A DNA stretch of 37,859 nucleotides, taken from NCBI RefSeq assembly GCF_039543245.1, contig NZ_BAABJJ010000026.1, positions 1-37,859 on the forward strand. The letters run 5' to 3'. Below the pieces are notes generated by a model that made no database searches, was not told the origin of the DNA, and saw only the letters and a list, made by a program, of their open reading frames with translations. Shown piece after piece: positions 15,877 to 24,697 of this stretch. Position 1 is the first letter of the stretch. Each line of letters opens with the position of its first letter. The position numbers and the translations under genes are program-made. This DNA is from Algibacter_G agarivorans. GTDB lineage: Bacteria; Bacteroidota; Bacteroidia; Flavobacteriales; Flavobacteriaceae.

Positions 15877-18054
15877 ATGAGTAAGAAAACTTTCGGAACG
15901 CTTGCTGGGGTTTTTACACCAACTACCTTAACCATACTTGGTGTAATCATGTACATTCGCCAACCATGGGTTGTAGGTAATGCTGGTATTGTTGGTGCGT
16001 TAGCCATTTTATTAATTTCAGTTGCCATTACATTAACTACAGCATTAAGTTTATCTTCAATTACTACCAATGTTCGCATTGGTGCAGGTGGTGCTTTTAG
16101 CATCATCTCAAAATCTTTAGGTTTGGAAATTGGAGGAGCTATTGGCATCCCGTTTTATATAGCTCAAGCCTTGGCTGTGGCCATGTATGTTTTTGGGTTT
16201 AGGGAAGGATTAATCTCCATATTCCCATATTTTAATCCTTTATTACTTGATATCCTTATTTTTTCAGTGGTAATGACCATTGCATTTATAAGCACAAGTT
16301 TTGCTTTTAAAATTCAATACGTCATACTTGGCATTATTGTTTTGTCTTTAATATCCATCTATGGAGCTCTTTTTGTAAACGATTTAAATTACGATTTCCA
16401 GTTGTTTGGTAAATATCCAGGGTCTATAGAAAATAATTTTAGCGGAACATCCTTTTGGGTTGTCTTTGCCGTTTTTTTTCCAGCAGTAACTGGGGTTATG
16501 GCTGGTGCTAATATGTCTGGCGACCTCACGAGTCCAAGAAAAAGTATCCCTAAAGGAACAATTTCGGCAGTAATTTTAACAACATTTATTTACATTAGTT
16601 TAATATTTGTGGCTTCACTTTTGGCAACACCTGCAGAAATGGCATCAAACTATAATTTGTTTATAGATAAAGCGCTTTATAGTCCTATTGTTCTTGCTGG
16701 TTTATTGGGTGCAACACTGTCATCAGCTTTAGGCTCTTTTATTGGTGCTCCGCGAATTATGCTTGCGTTGGCCGAAAAGGAAATTTTGCCAAAAAGTAAG
16801 GAGCTTGCAAAAACATCAAAAAAGGGTGAGCCTATCAATTCTATGCTAATAACTGCTGTTGTTGTGTTTGTAGGAATCTCATTACGGGATTTAAACACAA
16901 TAGCCCCCATTCTTACTATGTTTTTCATGATTACCTATGCCATGGTAAATATTGTTGTTCTTGTGGAACAATCCTTGAGCCTGCCAAGTTATAGACCTAC
17001 ATTAAAAGTACCGTTAATAGTTCCTGCTTTGGGTGCTTTTGGATCCATTGCCATCATGTTTGTTATTAATGTTATTGTTGCATTAACATCGCTCATATTA
17101 ATTTTTCTATTTTACTTCTATTTGGTTAATTTAAAACTGAAACCAGAGGCAGGTGATTCCCGAAGTGGTCTTTTTACGGCACTTGCTGAATGGGCTACAA
17201 AAAAATCCAGTAATCTAAGTCCTCAAAAGGAAGTTAGATCATGGCGTCCTGATCTTTTAATACCAATGACCATGCCGAAGGAAATTAGAAGTTCTTACAA
17301 ACTAATTCATTCCATTATTCATCCTAATGGGTCTATTAAAATACTATCGTTGTTTAATGAAAATCCAGAAGAACAGAAAAACATAGAGTTGTTTTTGAAA
17401 AATGCTTCGCAGAAATATAATGAAAGTGGTATTTCTGTTTCTTATGCATTTGTTGAAAACAGAGAACTCAATACGACTATCAATATTAGTATGCAATCGC
17501 TTAACGCTGCTTTTTTTAAGCCCAATATTATTTTTGTAAGTGTTGACACTGGAAATGCTAACCTGGATTTTTATGATAAACTAATAGCTGATGTTAAAAG
17601 GAATAATTTTGGAATGATTATGTATATTCCGTTCTCTACAGCAAGTTTAGCCATTGAAAAAAACATAAATCTCTGGTTAACAAATGTTCCAGCTAATTGG
17701 AAAGAAACTTTTAATATTGGAAATAATGATTTAGCAACACTTTTATCGCTTCTAATTTGCAAGAACTGGAAAGGCGAAATTGACGCCATTATTGTTGATG
17801 ATAATCCGAATTCAAAATTCTCGAAAACAGATATTGAGGATATTAAAACGATGATTAGATTTCCTAAGAAAACCAACATTAGTGTTAAGGATGGGGGGCT
17901 TTTGAGCAACGTAAAAAAATATAGAAATGCTGATGTTAATATATTTAGTGCTGATGCTGATATGTCTACCGCAGACATGATTATTATGGTAAACGAGTCG
18001 CGAATATCTGGTATTTTCTGTATAGATTCTAATTTGGAGAATGTTTTAGTATAG
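15877..18054 (+). CDS. SLC12-type cation-chloride cotransporter family permease
   Basis: The 725-residue protein has about 12 hydrophobic segments in residues 1-430, starting TLAGVFTPTTLTILGVIMYI, which is the characteristic first helix of the cation-chloride cotransporter branch of the APC superfamily. GAGGAFSIISKSLGLEIGGAIG and FFPAVTGVMAGANMSGDL are further family marks. A soluble C-terminal domain of about 290 residues follows, as in the Na-K-Cl and K-Cl cotransporters. It should sit in the inner membrane and move chloride with Na and/or K; bacterial members are little studied and the ions cannot be read from sequence. The P1B ATPase gene follows 41 bases downstream on the same strand. 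Confidence 0.88.
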   Translation: MSKKTFGTLAGVFTPTTLTILGVIMYIRQPWVVGNAGIVGALAILLISVAITLTTALSLSSITTNVRIGAGGAFSIISKSLGLEIGGAIGIPFYIAQALAVAMYVFGFREGLISIFPYFNPLLLDILIFSVVMTIAFISTSFAFKIQYVILGIIVLSLISIYGALFVNDLNYDFQLFGKYPGSIENNFSGTSFWVVFAVFFPAVTGVMAGANMSGDLTSPRKSIPKGTISAVILTTFIYISLIFVASLLATPAEMASNYNLFIDKALYSPIVLAGLLGATLSSALGSFIGAPRIMLALAEKEILPKSKELAKTSKKGEPINSMLITAVVVFVGISLRDLNTIAPILTMFFMITYAMVNIVVLVEQSLSLPSYRPTLKVPLIVPALGAFGSIAIMFVINVIVALTSLILIFLFYFYLVNLKLKPEAGDSRSGLFTALAEWATKKSSNLSPQKEVRSWRPDLLIPMTMPKEIRSSYKLIHSIIHPNGSIKILSLFNENPEEQKNIELFLKNASQKYNESGISVSYAFVENRELNTTINISMQSLNAAFFKPNIIFVSVDTGNANLDFYDKLIADVKRNNFGMIMYIPFSTASLAIEKNINLWLTNVPANWKETFNIGNNDLATLLSLLICKNWKGEIDAIIVDDNPNSKFSKTDIEDIKTMIRFPKKTNISVKDGGLLSNVKKYRNADVNIFSADADMSTADMIIMVNESRISGIFCIDSNLENVLV

Positions 18055-18095
18055 TACTATCATTAAAGAATAATTAAAGTGTGTATAAATCAAAC

Positions 18096-20291
18096 ATGAA
18101 TAAACTCCAAGTCGAAATAGGAAAAATTCAACATACTCGGAAAGCTAGAAGAATTGAACAAATTTTAAGTAAAAAAAGAGGTGTAAAAGAGGTGTCTGTT
18201 TCAGTGTCAGGAGTCATGTTAGTGGAATGGGATGCCAATCAAACAAATCAACCAGACATAATTAAATCGGTTAGAAAATTAGGTTTGAAAATTGTCAACA
18301 TAAAAAGTAACGATGATCAAGCATACAAAGAAGCCAGTCATGAAAAGGATTTCCTTTTTCATGTTTTTGGAGAAAATACCGAACTCTATTTTGCGGTAAT
18401 TAGTGGTGTGTTTTGGGTTACAGGTGTTGTTTTCTCTTATATTGCTAATGTTCAGGAAAGCATAACAACTACTTTTTTTATTATCGGTGCTGCTTTTGGA
18501 GGGGTCTTCACTTTTATTACCGCAAGTAAAGATTCCCTGAAAGGAAAGTTTGAAATAGATTTTCTAATGTTATTTGCAGCAATAGGTGCATCGGCATTGG
18601 GAAAGTGGGGAGAGGCCGCTTTATTGCTTTTTTTATTTAGTTTGGGGCATGCCTTAGAGCATTATGCCATGAAGCGGGCAAGAAAATCCATAGCTGCACT
18701 TTCTGATTTAGCACCTCCGATGGCGTTGTTAAAAATCAATGGCGAATTGAAGGAAGTACATATCGAACAGCTTAAACTAGGAGATATAATAGTTGTAAAA
18801 CCCAACACCAAAATAGCTGCGGACGGTGTGGTTACAAAAGGAATAAGCCCTGTTAACCAAGCATCGATTACGGGTGAAAGTTTACCCATAGATAAACGCC
18901 CAAGTCTTAATTGGCAAACAGAAAATGAGGTAAATAAACTATTACCGGAACACCGCGTTTTTGCAGGTACTATGAATGGCAGTGGGGTACTGGAAATTAA
19001 AGTATTGAAGCAAGCTAAGGATAGTACGCTTTCTAGATTAATAACTTTGGTAAAGGAAGCCGAAACACAAAAATCTCCTACCCAACAACTCACCGATAAG
19101 TTTGAAAAATATTATGTTCCTTCTGTTTTAGTTTTAGTTATATTATTACTGTTTGCTTTCCTTGTTGTTAATGAAACCTTTGAGAAGAGTTTTTACAGAG
19201 CTATGTCCGTGCTAATTGCTGCATCGCCTTGCGCATTGGCTATCTCCACACCAAGTGCCGTATTGGCAGGAATAGCTAGAGCCGCACGCCAAGGAGTCTT
19301 GATTAAAGGTGGTCGCCCACTTGAAGATTTAGGAGGAATAAGTGCAATTGCTTTTGACAAAACAGGAACGCTCACCGAAGGCAGGCCTACATTGACCCAT
19401 GCTATTCCGTTTGGAACAACCACAAAAACACATTTGTTAAAAATAGCTGTTGCGGTTGAAGCATTGAGCGATCATCCATTGGCAGCTGCCATTGTTGAAG
19501 CTGGAAAAAAAGAATTGGGGGATATCGAAATCCCTAAAGCGGAAAACTTAAAAGCAATAACAGCAAGAGGTATCCTAGCCAATTGGGAGGGTAGCATAAT
19601 CCGTATTGGCAACAGAAGGCTTTTTGAAGAGCTGACTGGAGAGAAAGTTTCAGAAGAAATTGATTTAAAAATGTCGGAACTCGAATCAGGGGGGCATACC
19701 GCCATGATTATTCATCAAGATGATGAATATATGGGCATTATTTCGGTAATGGATATTGCCCGACCTGAGGCTATTTCTACCCTTGCCACTTTGAAAAAAA
19801 TGGGCATAAAACGGATGGTTATGCTCACTGGAGATAATCAGAAAGTAGCTGATGCCATTGCTATGAGGATTGGGATTACTGACCCAATGGGAGGTTTGCT
19901 TCCAGAAGATAAGGTTTATGCAATAGAACAACTAAAGCTACAACAAGGTCGTGTAGCAATGGTCGGAGATGGCGTAAATGATGCTCCTGCAATGGCAAAA
20001 AGCACTGTTGGTATTGCCATGGGAGCAGCAGGTTCAGACGTTGCTCTGGAAACAGCAGATATTGCATTGATGGCTGATAAGCTGGATAATCTTCCATTCG
20101 CTATTGGTCTGAGCAAAAAAGCGAAACTCATCATAAAACAAAATTTAGTTATAAGCTTGGGCATGGTAGCTCTTTTAGTTCCTTTGACAATTATGGGAAC
20201 AATAGCAATTGGCCCGGCAGTGGTGGGTCATGAAGGTTCTACTCTGATTGTCGTACTGAATGCTTTGAGGCTTTTGAGATATGAAATATAA
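18096..20291 (+). CDS. P1B-4-type heavy-metal translocating ATPase
   Basis: The ATG at 18096 is preferred over a GTG 15 bases upstream and gives 731 residues. Core P-type motifs are TGES (259-262), phosphorylated D421 in DKTGTLTEG, a SDHPLAA nucleotide-site motif and GDGVNDAPA (624-632). The membrane metal site is SPC (377-379), not CPC, and the last helices hold HEGST (712-716). Together these mark subgroup P1B-4, whose studied members (CoaT, PfeT, CtpD) export cobalt or iron(II). The N-terminal 75 residues look like an HMA fold but lack the CxxC metal site. The role is probably efflux of excess iron, cobalt or zinc across the inner membrane; which metal is inferred. It may be cotranscribed with the SLC12 gene. 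Confidence 0.9.
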   Translation: MNKLQVEIGKIQHTRKARRIEQILSKKRGVKEVSVSVSGVMLVEWDANQTNQPDIIKSVRKLGLKIVNIKSNDDQAYKEASHEKDFLFHVFGENTELYFAVISGVFWVTGVVFSYIANVQESITTTFFIIGAAFGGVFTFITASKDSLKGKFEIDFLMLFAAIGASALGKWGEAALLLFLFSLGHALEHYAMKRARKSIAALSDLAPPMALLKINGELKEVHIEQLKLGDIIVVKPNTKIAADGVVTKGISPVNQASITGESLPIDKRPSLNWQTENEVNKLLPEHRVFAGTMNGSGVLEIKVLKQAKDSTLSRLITLVKEAETQKSPTQQLTDKFEKYYVPSVLVLVILLLFAFLVVNETFEKSFYRAMSVLIAASPCALAISTPSAVLAGIARAARQGVLIKGGRPLEDLGGISAIAFDKTGTLTEGRPTLTHAIPFGTTTKTHLLKIAVAVEALSDHPLAAAIVEAGKKELGDIEIPKAENLKAITARGILANWEGSIIRIGNRRLFEELTGEKVSEEIDLKMSELESGGHTAMIIHQDDEYMGIISVMDIARPEAISTLATLKKMGIKRMVMLTGDNQKVADAIAMRIGITDPMGGLLPEDKVYAIEQLKLQQGRVAMVGDGVNDAPAMAKSTVGIAMGAAGSDVALETADIALMADKLDNLPFAIGLSKKAKLIIKQNLVISLGMVALLVPLTIMGTIAIGPAVVGHEGSTLIVVLNALRLLRYEI

Positions 20292-20657
20292 AAAAGGGTT
20301 TATAAAAAAGTTAAACGAACCTCTCAAAAACAAAATATCTTTTGCTTAATAACAAAAGCTTGCAAATAAGCGCGTTAAGGATTGAAATGGCATCCTTTAT
20401 TGTGCCTTGCTCTAAGTTTGATTTAAAACTTACTCTAAAATATATAGAAAATATTTGATGAGATACTGAAACAAGTTTAGTATAAGAAAGATATATTGGA
20501 AAGCCTGACCCTCCCGATAGCTATCGGGATTAGGTAACGCCCAAATGTTTAGTTTTCCTTTTGCATGGGAATGACAATTTCAACGGAATTCCAAGACAAA
20601 CCTTGGAAAACTCTTTTTAACTTAGATTTTGGAATTTCTTTTCGTAATTTTGCACTT
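20292..20657. other. Intergenic region before RNase P RNA
   Basis: No gene is evident. It contains a dispersed word ACTGAAACAAGTTTAG near 20465-20480, the palindrome CCCGATAGCTATCGGG at 20513-20528, and GGGAATGAC near 20569-20577, all of which look like remnants of interspersed repeats. The promoter of the RNA gene must lie in its last 100 bases. Confidence 0.6.
20513..20528. repeat. Dispersed palindrome CCCGATAGCTATCGGG, copy 1
   Basis: A perfect 16-base palindrome also found at 37281-37296 and as the 14-base core CCGATAGCTATCGG at 34813-34826. Here the flanks differ from the other two copies, though GGGAATGAC lies about 40 bases further on. Confidence 0.75.
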
Positions 20658-20960
20658 AAGTAAATCGCCTTATCGCTCAAGTTAAATTGGGAGGAAAGTC
20701 CGAACACCGTAGTGCAACATAGTGGCTAATAACCACCGGCCGTGAGGTTAGGAAAAGTGCAACAGAAAGTATGTACAGGTCATGCTGTAGTGAAACCAGG
20801 TAAACTCTATGTGGTGCAATGTCATGTAAACCAACGTTTGAGGGCTGCACGCTCGATTGTTGGAGGGTAGACAGCTAAAGTGTATTGGTAACAATATACG
20901 TAGATAAATGATAAGGAGTTCGCTTTTGCGGATTACAGAATTCGGCTTATAGATTTACTT
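20658..20960 (+). ncRNA. rnpB: RNase P RNA (class A)
   Basis: This is the catalytic RNA that trims the 5' leader of tRNA precursors. The universally conserved core is present: GAGGAAAGTCCGAACACC near the 5' end and ACAGAATTCGGCTTATAG at the 3' end, which form helix P4. The inner AAACCAGGTAAACTC and GAGGGCTGCACGCTCGA blocks are also present. Helix P1 sets the ends: AAGTAAATC at 20658-20666 pairs with GATTTACTT at 20952-20960. The resulting 303 bases is a somewhat short class A RNA. A strong terminator follows within ten bases. Confidence 0.95.
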
Positions 20961-20967
20961 TTCCATA

Positions 20968-21000
20968 AAAAACCCTTCTTGAATTGCAAGAAGGGTTTTT
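20968..21000 (+). terminator. Terminator of rnpB
   Basis: AAAAACCCTTCTTG (20968-20981) pairs perfectly with CAAGAAGGGTTTTT (20987-21000) around a five-base loop. The symmetric A and T runs mean it may also stop transcripts coming from the minus-strand genes to its right. Confidence 0.9.
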
Positions 21001-21041
21001 GGTTAATACATGGGCTGGTTACTTTTTTACAGCTGATAAAA

Positions 21042-21788
21042 TTATTTTGGAGAATACGATAAATCTCTTCTGATTTCTCCAGTCATTTCTTCCATTTTTG
21101 AAGCATAATTCATCACTTTGTTAAAAGTTTCAAAGCGTTCTGGACCTAAAAGCTCTTGATTAGCTTTTTCTTTAGTCGCTGCATCAATAGCATTTTTGCT
21201 AGACATAGCAACCATGTAGTAACTACTAGGATTTCCAAATCCAGTTTTATAAATTCTGTAATAATTTTTAGATCCTTTGGATGCAAACATGTCTTTTACC
21301 GCTTTCATGCCTTCTTTTAATTTTTTTGCGTTTTGAGGCGTATAATGGATAAAATAATAATTACGATAATCTTGCCCTTCTTGTGTTTGGCTAATACCAT
21401 CGGGCATATATGATAATTTTTCATCTAGAACAATAATATAATTCCCGTGGGAATCATAGCATTTATCAAAACGTTCGAACATTTCTCCAAATTTATCACC
21501 CATAGCTTTTGCCATATCGGCAAATAGTGGTTTGTCTAATTCTGCAAAATTTTCCATAGGAGAAACATATAAATATCTAAAATCATCCATAGTAGCTGTT
21601 AACCACTGACCTTGAAAGTTATGTTTAACGCAAGCTTCGTTAAATTCCTTGGCAACTTTTTCATATTCCATTAACATAGAAGGATTAACGTTGTCTTGAT
21701 GTACGTTATACATTTTTTGTGCTTGGGATACATTAAATGTAAAGCATAAAATTAATGCTATTACAAAAGTTGATTTGATTGTTTTCAT
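21042..21788 (-). CDS. Exported protein of unknown function
   Basis: The 248-residue protein has a signal peptide (MKTIKSTFVIALILCFTF, cleavage near SQAQ) and no lipobox or membrane segment, so it is probably periplasmic or secreted. The sequence shows two similar halves: PSMLMEYEKVAKEFNEAC and the region around NAKKLKEGMKAVKDMFASKG, each followed by an aromatic-rich strand (FRYLYVSPM, YYRIYKTGF, YYMVAM). This suggests a duplicated dimeric alpha-beta barrel similar to NIPSNAP-like proteins; this is inference from pattern only. It starts 17 bases after the NTF2-like lipoprotein gene and is likely cotranscribed. Confidence 0.75.
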   Translation of the reverse strand: MKTIKSTFVIALILCFTFNVSQAQKMYNVHQDNVNPSMLMEYEKVAKEFNEACVKHNFQGQWLTATMDDFRYLYVSPMENFAELDKPLFADMAKAMGDKFGEMFERFDKCYDSHGNYIIVLDEKLSYMPDGISQTQEGQDYRNYYFIHYTPQNAKKLKEGMKAVKDMFASKGSKNYYRIYKTGFGNPSSYYMVAMSSKNAIDAATKEKANQELLGPERFETFNKVMNYASKMEEMTGEIRRDLSYSPK

Positions 21789-21805
21789 AATTTGTTTATT
21801 AAGTT

Positions 21806-22324
21806 TTATTCTTCTGGAGATTCACTTTCTTCGGCAGCTTTAGCAGCTTCTATTTCTGCTATGGTAGCTCCAATTCCAGCAGTGTCATAATAGGCATATT
21901 CATTAACTATTTTTCCGTTTACGAATTCTACAGTAAGATGTACTGGTATTGTTAATTTTTTGTCCGTCACTTTGGCTTTACCTCCCCAATGGTTCCAATA
22001 GTTTACCCAAGTTTTGCCGTCTTTGTCAATTACCATTTCATAAACGCCTCCTTCTTTAGAAAAGCCGTAAGAAGAAAAGTTTGAAAGCATTTGTTTCATC
22101 CCAACCATAATTTCATCTGGAGAGACGCCCTTATTAGTATTATGGAAAACTTTTGCAGTATCTGCAAAATTAGCTTTCCAGTTATCCCAGTCTTGTGCTT
22201 CGTAGGCTTTAATACCAGCTTTTAGGGTTTCAATTTCTGGAGATTCTTCAAAATAACGCTGTGGCTGGTTTTGACAAGCAACAAAAAGAATGGTTGCAAG
22301 TCCCAATAAAAAAAGTTTTTTCAT
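21806..22324 (-). CDS. NTF2-like (SnoaL/DUF4440-type) lipoprotein
   Basis: The 172-residue product starts with a lipoprotein signal (MKKLFLLGLATILFVAC), lipobox cysteine at residue 17. The mature part follows the NTF2-like cone fold: an N-terminal helix pair (EIETLKAGIKAYEAQDWDNW), then ANFADTAKVFHN, a helix (SPDEIMVGMKQMLSNF) and beta strands ending KIVNEYAYYDTAGI. The C-terminus is a short acidic Ala/Glu tail. NTF2-like proteins bind small ligands or act as enzymes; no catalytic residues can be named. It is the first gene of a two-gene unit with the exported protein downstream. A short GTGGTT/AACCAC inverted repeat lies just before its start. Confidence 0.8.
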   Translation of the reverse strand: MKKLFLLGLATILFVACQNQPQRYFEESPEIETLKAGIKAYEAQDWDNWKANFADTAKVFHNTNKGVSPDEIMVGMKQMLSNFSSYGFSKEGGVYEMVIDKDGKTWVNYWNHWGGKAKVTDKKLTIPVHLTVEFVNGKIVNEYAYYDTAGIGATIAEIEAAKAAEESESPEE

Positions 22325-22490
22325 TTGTAGTGGTTTTAAATTAATTAATAGTTAACCACAATATAAATAGGAAATTAATGCTCAAAATAAATTAGGCATT
22401 TATGAAGTTTAAAACGGATAGACACTGGGGACTATCTTAAGGAGAGTTCTAAAGTACTTAAAAAAAAGATATTATAAAAATAAAATTCGT

Positions 22491-23030
22491 CTAAAGAATT
22501 TCAAAAAAACTAAACATATTGCCTCCATAGCTTTTGGAGTAACTAAAATTTTCAAGCTTAGATAAGTCCGTATGCTTAGAATGTTCGACTATAAGTAGCC
22601 CTTCTTCTAACAATAAATTATTTTGAAAAACGAGTTCCGGAATTTTATAAAACTGCTCGTCAGTAAAGCTATAAGGCGGGTCGGCAAAAATAATATTAGA
22701 TTGAAGATTGCTTTTTTCTAAAAATTTAAAAACATCGCTTTTAATAGTTTGAATGGGCATTTTAAAAGCTTCGGCCGTTTGGTTTATAAATTTAATGCAA
22801 CCAAAATCTTGGTCTACACAGGTAATTTGTTCGGTGCCTCTTGATGCAAATTCGTAACTTATGTTACCGGTTCCTGAGAACAAGTCGAGTATAGAAATAT
22901 CATCAAAATAATATAGGTTATTTATAATGTTGAATAAAGATTCCTTTGCCATATCTGTGGTTGGTCGCACAGGCAGGTTTTTAGGTGCTACAATCTTTCT
23001 ACTTTTATATAATCCTGATATAATGCGCAT
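22491..23030 (-). CDS. rsmD: 16S rRNA (guanine966-N2)-methyltransferase
   Basis: The 179-residue protein is a Rossmann-fold SAM-dependent methyltransferase that modifies G966 of 16S rRNA during 30S assembly. It opens MRIISGLYKSRKI, then VRPTTD (21-26), the SAM-binding loop DLFSGTG (49-55), the acidic end of strand two (VDQD, near 72-75) and the catalytic DPPY (117-120). Length is normal. Its ATG overlaps the stop codon of the DUF3822 gene by one base (TAATG), pointing to translational coupling. The pairing with a DUF3822 gene is common in Bacteroidota. Confidence 0.93.
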   Translation of the reverse strand: MRIISGLYKSRKIVAPKNLPVRPTTDMAKESLFNIINNLYYFDDISILDLFSGTGNISYEFASRGTEQITCVDQDFGCIKFINQTAEAFKMPIQTIKSDVFKFLEKSNLQSNIIFADPPYSFTDEQFYKIPELVFQNNLLLEEGLLIVEHSKHTDLSKLENFSYSKSYGGNMFSFFEIL

Positions 23031-23851
23031 TAAAAGCTTTTTAGTAGGGTGAAATTTGAATAATTAGTTTTCAAGACTTTAGCATGTTTAAAGGTGTCGT
23101 TTCTATTTGTAAAGCTTATATTTCTAATGTATTTATAGGCAATGTTGTATAGTTCATCATCTTTAATAATATTACCAATAAAAACTAACTTTAAGGTTTC
23201 TGGGTCTAGATTTAACTGTTCGGCGGTAAATAGGATGTAATAAATAAAATCTTCTTTTGTACCATACTCAAAAGTATTGTATAACAATAGTTTTGTTTTT
23301 TCTACAGCTATAATTTCAAAATGATTTTCACTAACATTAATATAAAGCTTAGTTGAATCTGCATGCTCTTCAATATGTAAAATACTTTCAATTAAAATAG
23401 TAGACACATGTTTAAAGGTAAAAGCACCAAATCGGTCATAAATAAAGTTGTTAATATTTATATAAGGCACATATACATTAACGCTATTGTTTATGGCAAT
23501 AGTATCATACGTTATAAAATCAGACTTAAGTATTTTTGAATTGAACTTTAAATAATCTGCTAAACAATCTTCACTAAACAAGGTTTTTGGGACTAATGCA
23601 GACAAGTCATTATCATGAATTACACATACCTTTGAAAAAGAATCATTTAAAGCGTTTTCAGTTTCAAACAGTTTTTTTAATTTATCTAAGACTTCTAAAG
23701 GATTTAACTTTTTTTGAAAACGTAACGTTTTTAAAGCAGTTACTGTATTTGAATTTCTATTTAGTATACAAAAAGAAAGTCCACTCAAACTTAGTTGAAT
23801 GGACAATTCCAGATTTGTTAATATTTTATTTGTGTTATTCGGCAGAGCCAT
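23030..23851 (-). CDS. DUF3822 family protein, ASKHA-like
   Basis: The ATG at 23851 is preferred (273 residues); an upstream ATG at 23887 would increase overlap with the preceding gene from 17 to 53 bases. The protein matches DUF3822, a family found next to rsmD in Bacteroidota. Its layout (ELSIQLSLSGLSFCILN early, and TKLYINVSENHFEIIAVEKTKLLLYNTFEYGT in the middle) suggests an actin-like ASKHA fold of the type seen in PilM, by inference. There is no signal peptide or membrane span. It overlaps both neighbours, so the three genes are surely one transcript. Its function is unknown; a role with ribosome maturation through rsmD is only a contextual guess. Confidence 0.8.
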   Translation of the reverse strand: MALPNNTNKILTNLELSIQLSLSGLSFCILNRNSNTVTALKTLRFQKKLNPLEVLDKLKKLFETENALNDSFSKVCVIHDNDLSALVPKTLFSEDCLADYLKFNSKILKSDFITYDTIAINNSVNVYVPYININNFIYDRFGAFTFKHVSTILIESILHIEEHADSTKLYINVSENHFEIIAVEKTKLLLYNTFEYGTKEDFIYYILFTAEQLNLDPETLKLVFIGNIIKDDELYNIAYKYIRNISFTNRNDTFKHAKVLKTNYSNFTLLKSF

Positions 23852-24569
23852 AAGTTTTTGGCCAGTTACCAGTTGTATTAACTTCATCCATAGAACCTAC
23901 TTTTAGGGCATCTCCATTAACACCATCTACAGATACTACTTGATTTTCTTGCATTACAAGGTCTTTGTTTTGATCAGCTAAAATGACATTCTTTTTTACA
24001 GAAGCTTCAAATACTGGTATTTTTATATTGTTTTGCTCAATAAATCCAGCTTGTAGTTTGAATTTTTTACCTTCTGTATTTGGCACATTCATCATGCTTT
24101 TATATCGATCTGATGTTTTAAATAAAGAATCTTTTACTGGAACATACCCTAAAGTATCAATGATTACAATATCTTTAAAAGTATCAACACCGTAAGTTTT
24201 TGTTAACACTTCATCAATAATACTAGAGTCTCTACGTTGTGTTAGCGTATATTTTGCGGTATCGATAAACTTAATTAAATGATCAAAATTATTCGAAAAC
24301 CTCCCAACTACCTGTCTGTGAGCGAGTTGAGAGTCTCTAATGTCTATTAAACTAGCAATTACCGTTTTATAACGTTTGTTTTTTAGTTTGTTGAATTGTA
24401 TAGGCTCATATATAGACATATAAGTTTGATAACCTAAAAAGCCAATTAATAACCAAAGCGCTATATTTAAAACAGGTTTAAACTTAGAAGGAATAAATTT
24501 GTCAACTAACTTAACCAAGCCAATTGTAACTAAAATCACTGCAACTGCAATAAGAATAAATGTTAACAT
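23835..24569 (-). CDS. Membrane protein of unknown function, first gene of the rsmD cluster
   Basis: The 244-residue protein has two closely spaced N-terminal membrane segments (residues 2-20 and 33-52), followed by a soluble domain of about 190 residues. A long charged helix (near 60-115) precedes a mainly beta C-terminal part ending in an exposed Gly/Ser/Thr-rich tail. No known enzymatic motif is visible. The gene leads the cluster with DUF3822 and rsmD, and its 3' end overlaps the DUF3822 start. A TAGATTTG box lies 39 bases upstream of the ATG. Confidence 0.75.
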   Translation of the reverse strand: MLTFILIAVAVILVTIGLVKLVDKFIPSKFKPVLNIALWLLIGFLGYQTYMSIYEPIQFNKLKNKRYKTVIASLIDIRDSQLAHRQVVGRFSNNFDHLIKFIDTAKYTLTQRRDSSIIDEVLTKTYGVDTFKDIVIIDTLGYVPVKDSLFKTSDRYKSMMNVPNTEGKKFKLQAGFIEQNNIKIPVFEASVKKNVILADQNKDLVMQENQVVSVDGVNGDALKVGSMDEVNTTGNWPKTYGSAE

Positions 24570-24608
24570 AGTATGTTCTTTAATTTAAAATTTGTTAATG
24601 GTATTTAG

Positions 24609-24616
24609 CAAATCTA
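24609..24616 (-). promoter_or_regulatory. Candidate -7 box for the membrane protein-DUF3822-rsmD cluster
   Basis: Read on the minus strand it is TAGATTTG, an exact TAnnTTTG match 39 bases before the ATG at 24569. A TTTG about 24 bases further upstream could be the -33 part. Confidence 0.45.
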
Positions 24617-24661
24617 CAATTTTTTTTTAATCGTAAAAACCAAAGCGAGTAAAAATCATTC

Positions 24662-24669
24662 TATCTTTG
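24662..24669 (+). promoter_or_regulatory. Candidate -7 box for the RecD-like helicase gene
   Basis: TATCTTTG is an exact TAnnTTTG match ending 28 bases before the ATG at 24698. No clear -33 TTTG is seen. Confidence 0.4.
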
Positions 24670-24697
24670 AATAATTTATAATTTTATATCATTTTAA

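Noticed and set aside
18081..18095. GTG start five codons upstream of the P1B ATPase
   Set aside because: An ATG follows at 18096 with a more usual N-terminus, and the extra residues are not supported by any motif.
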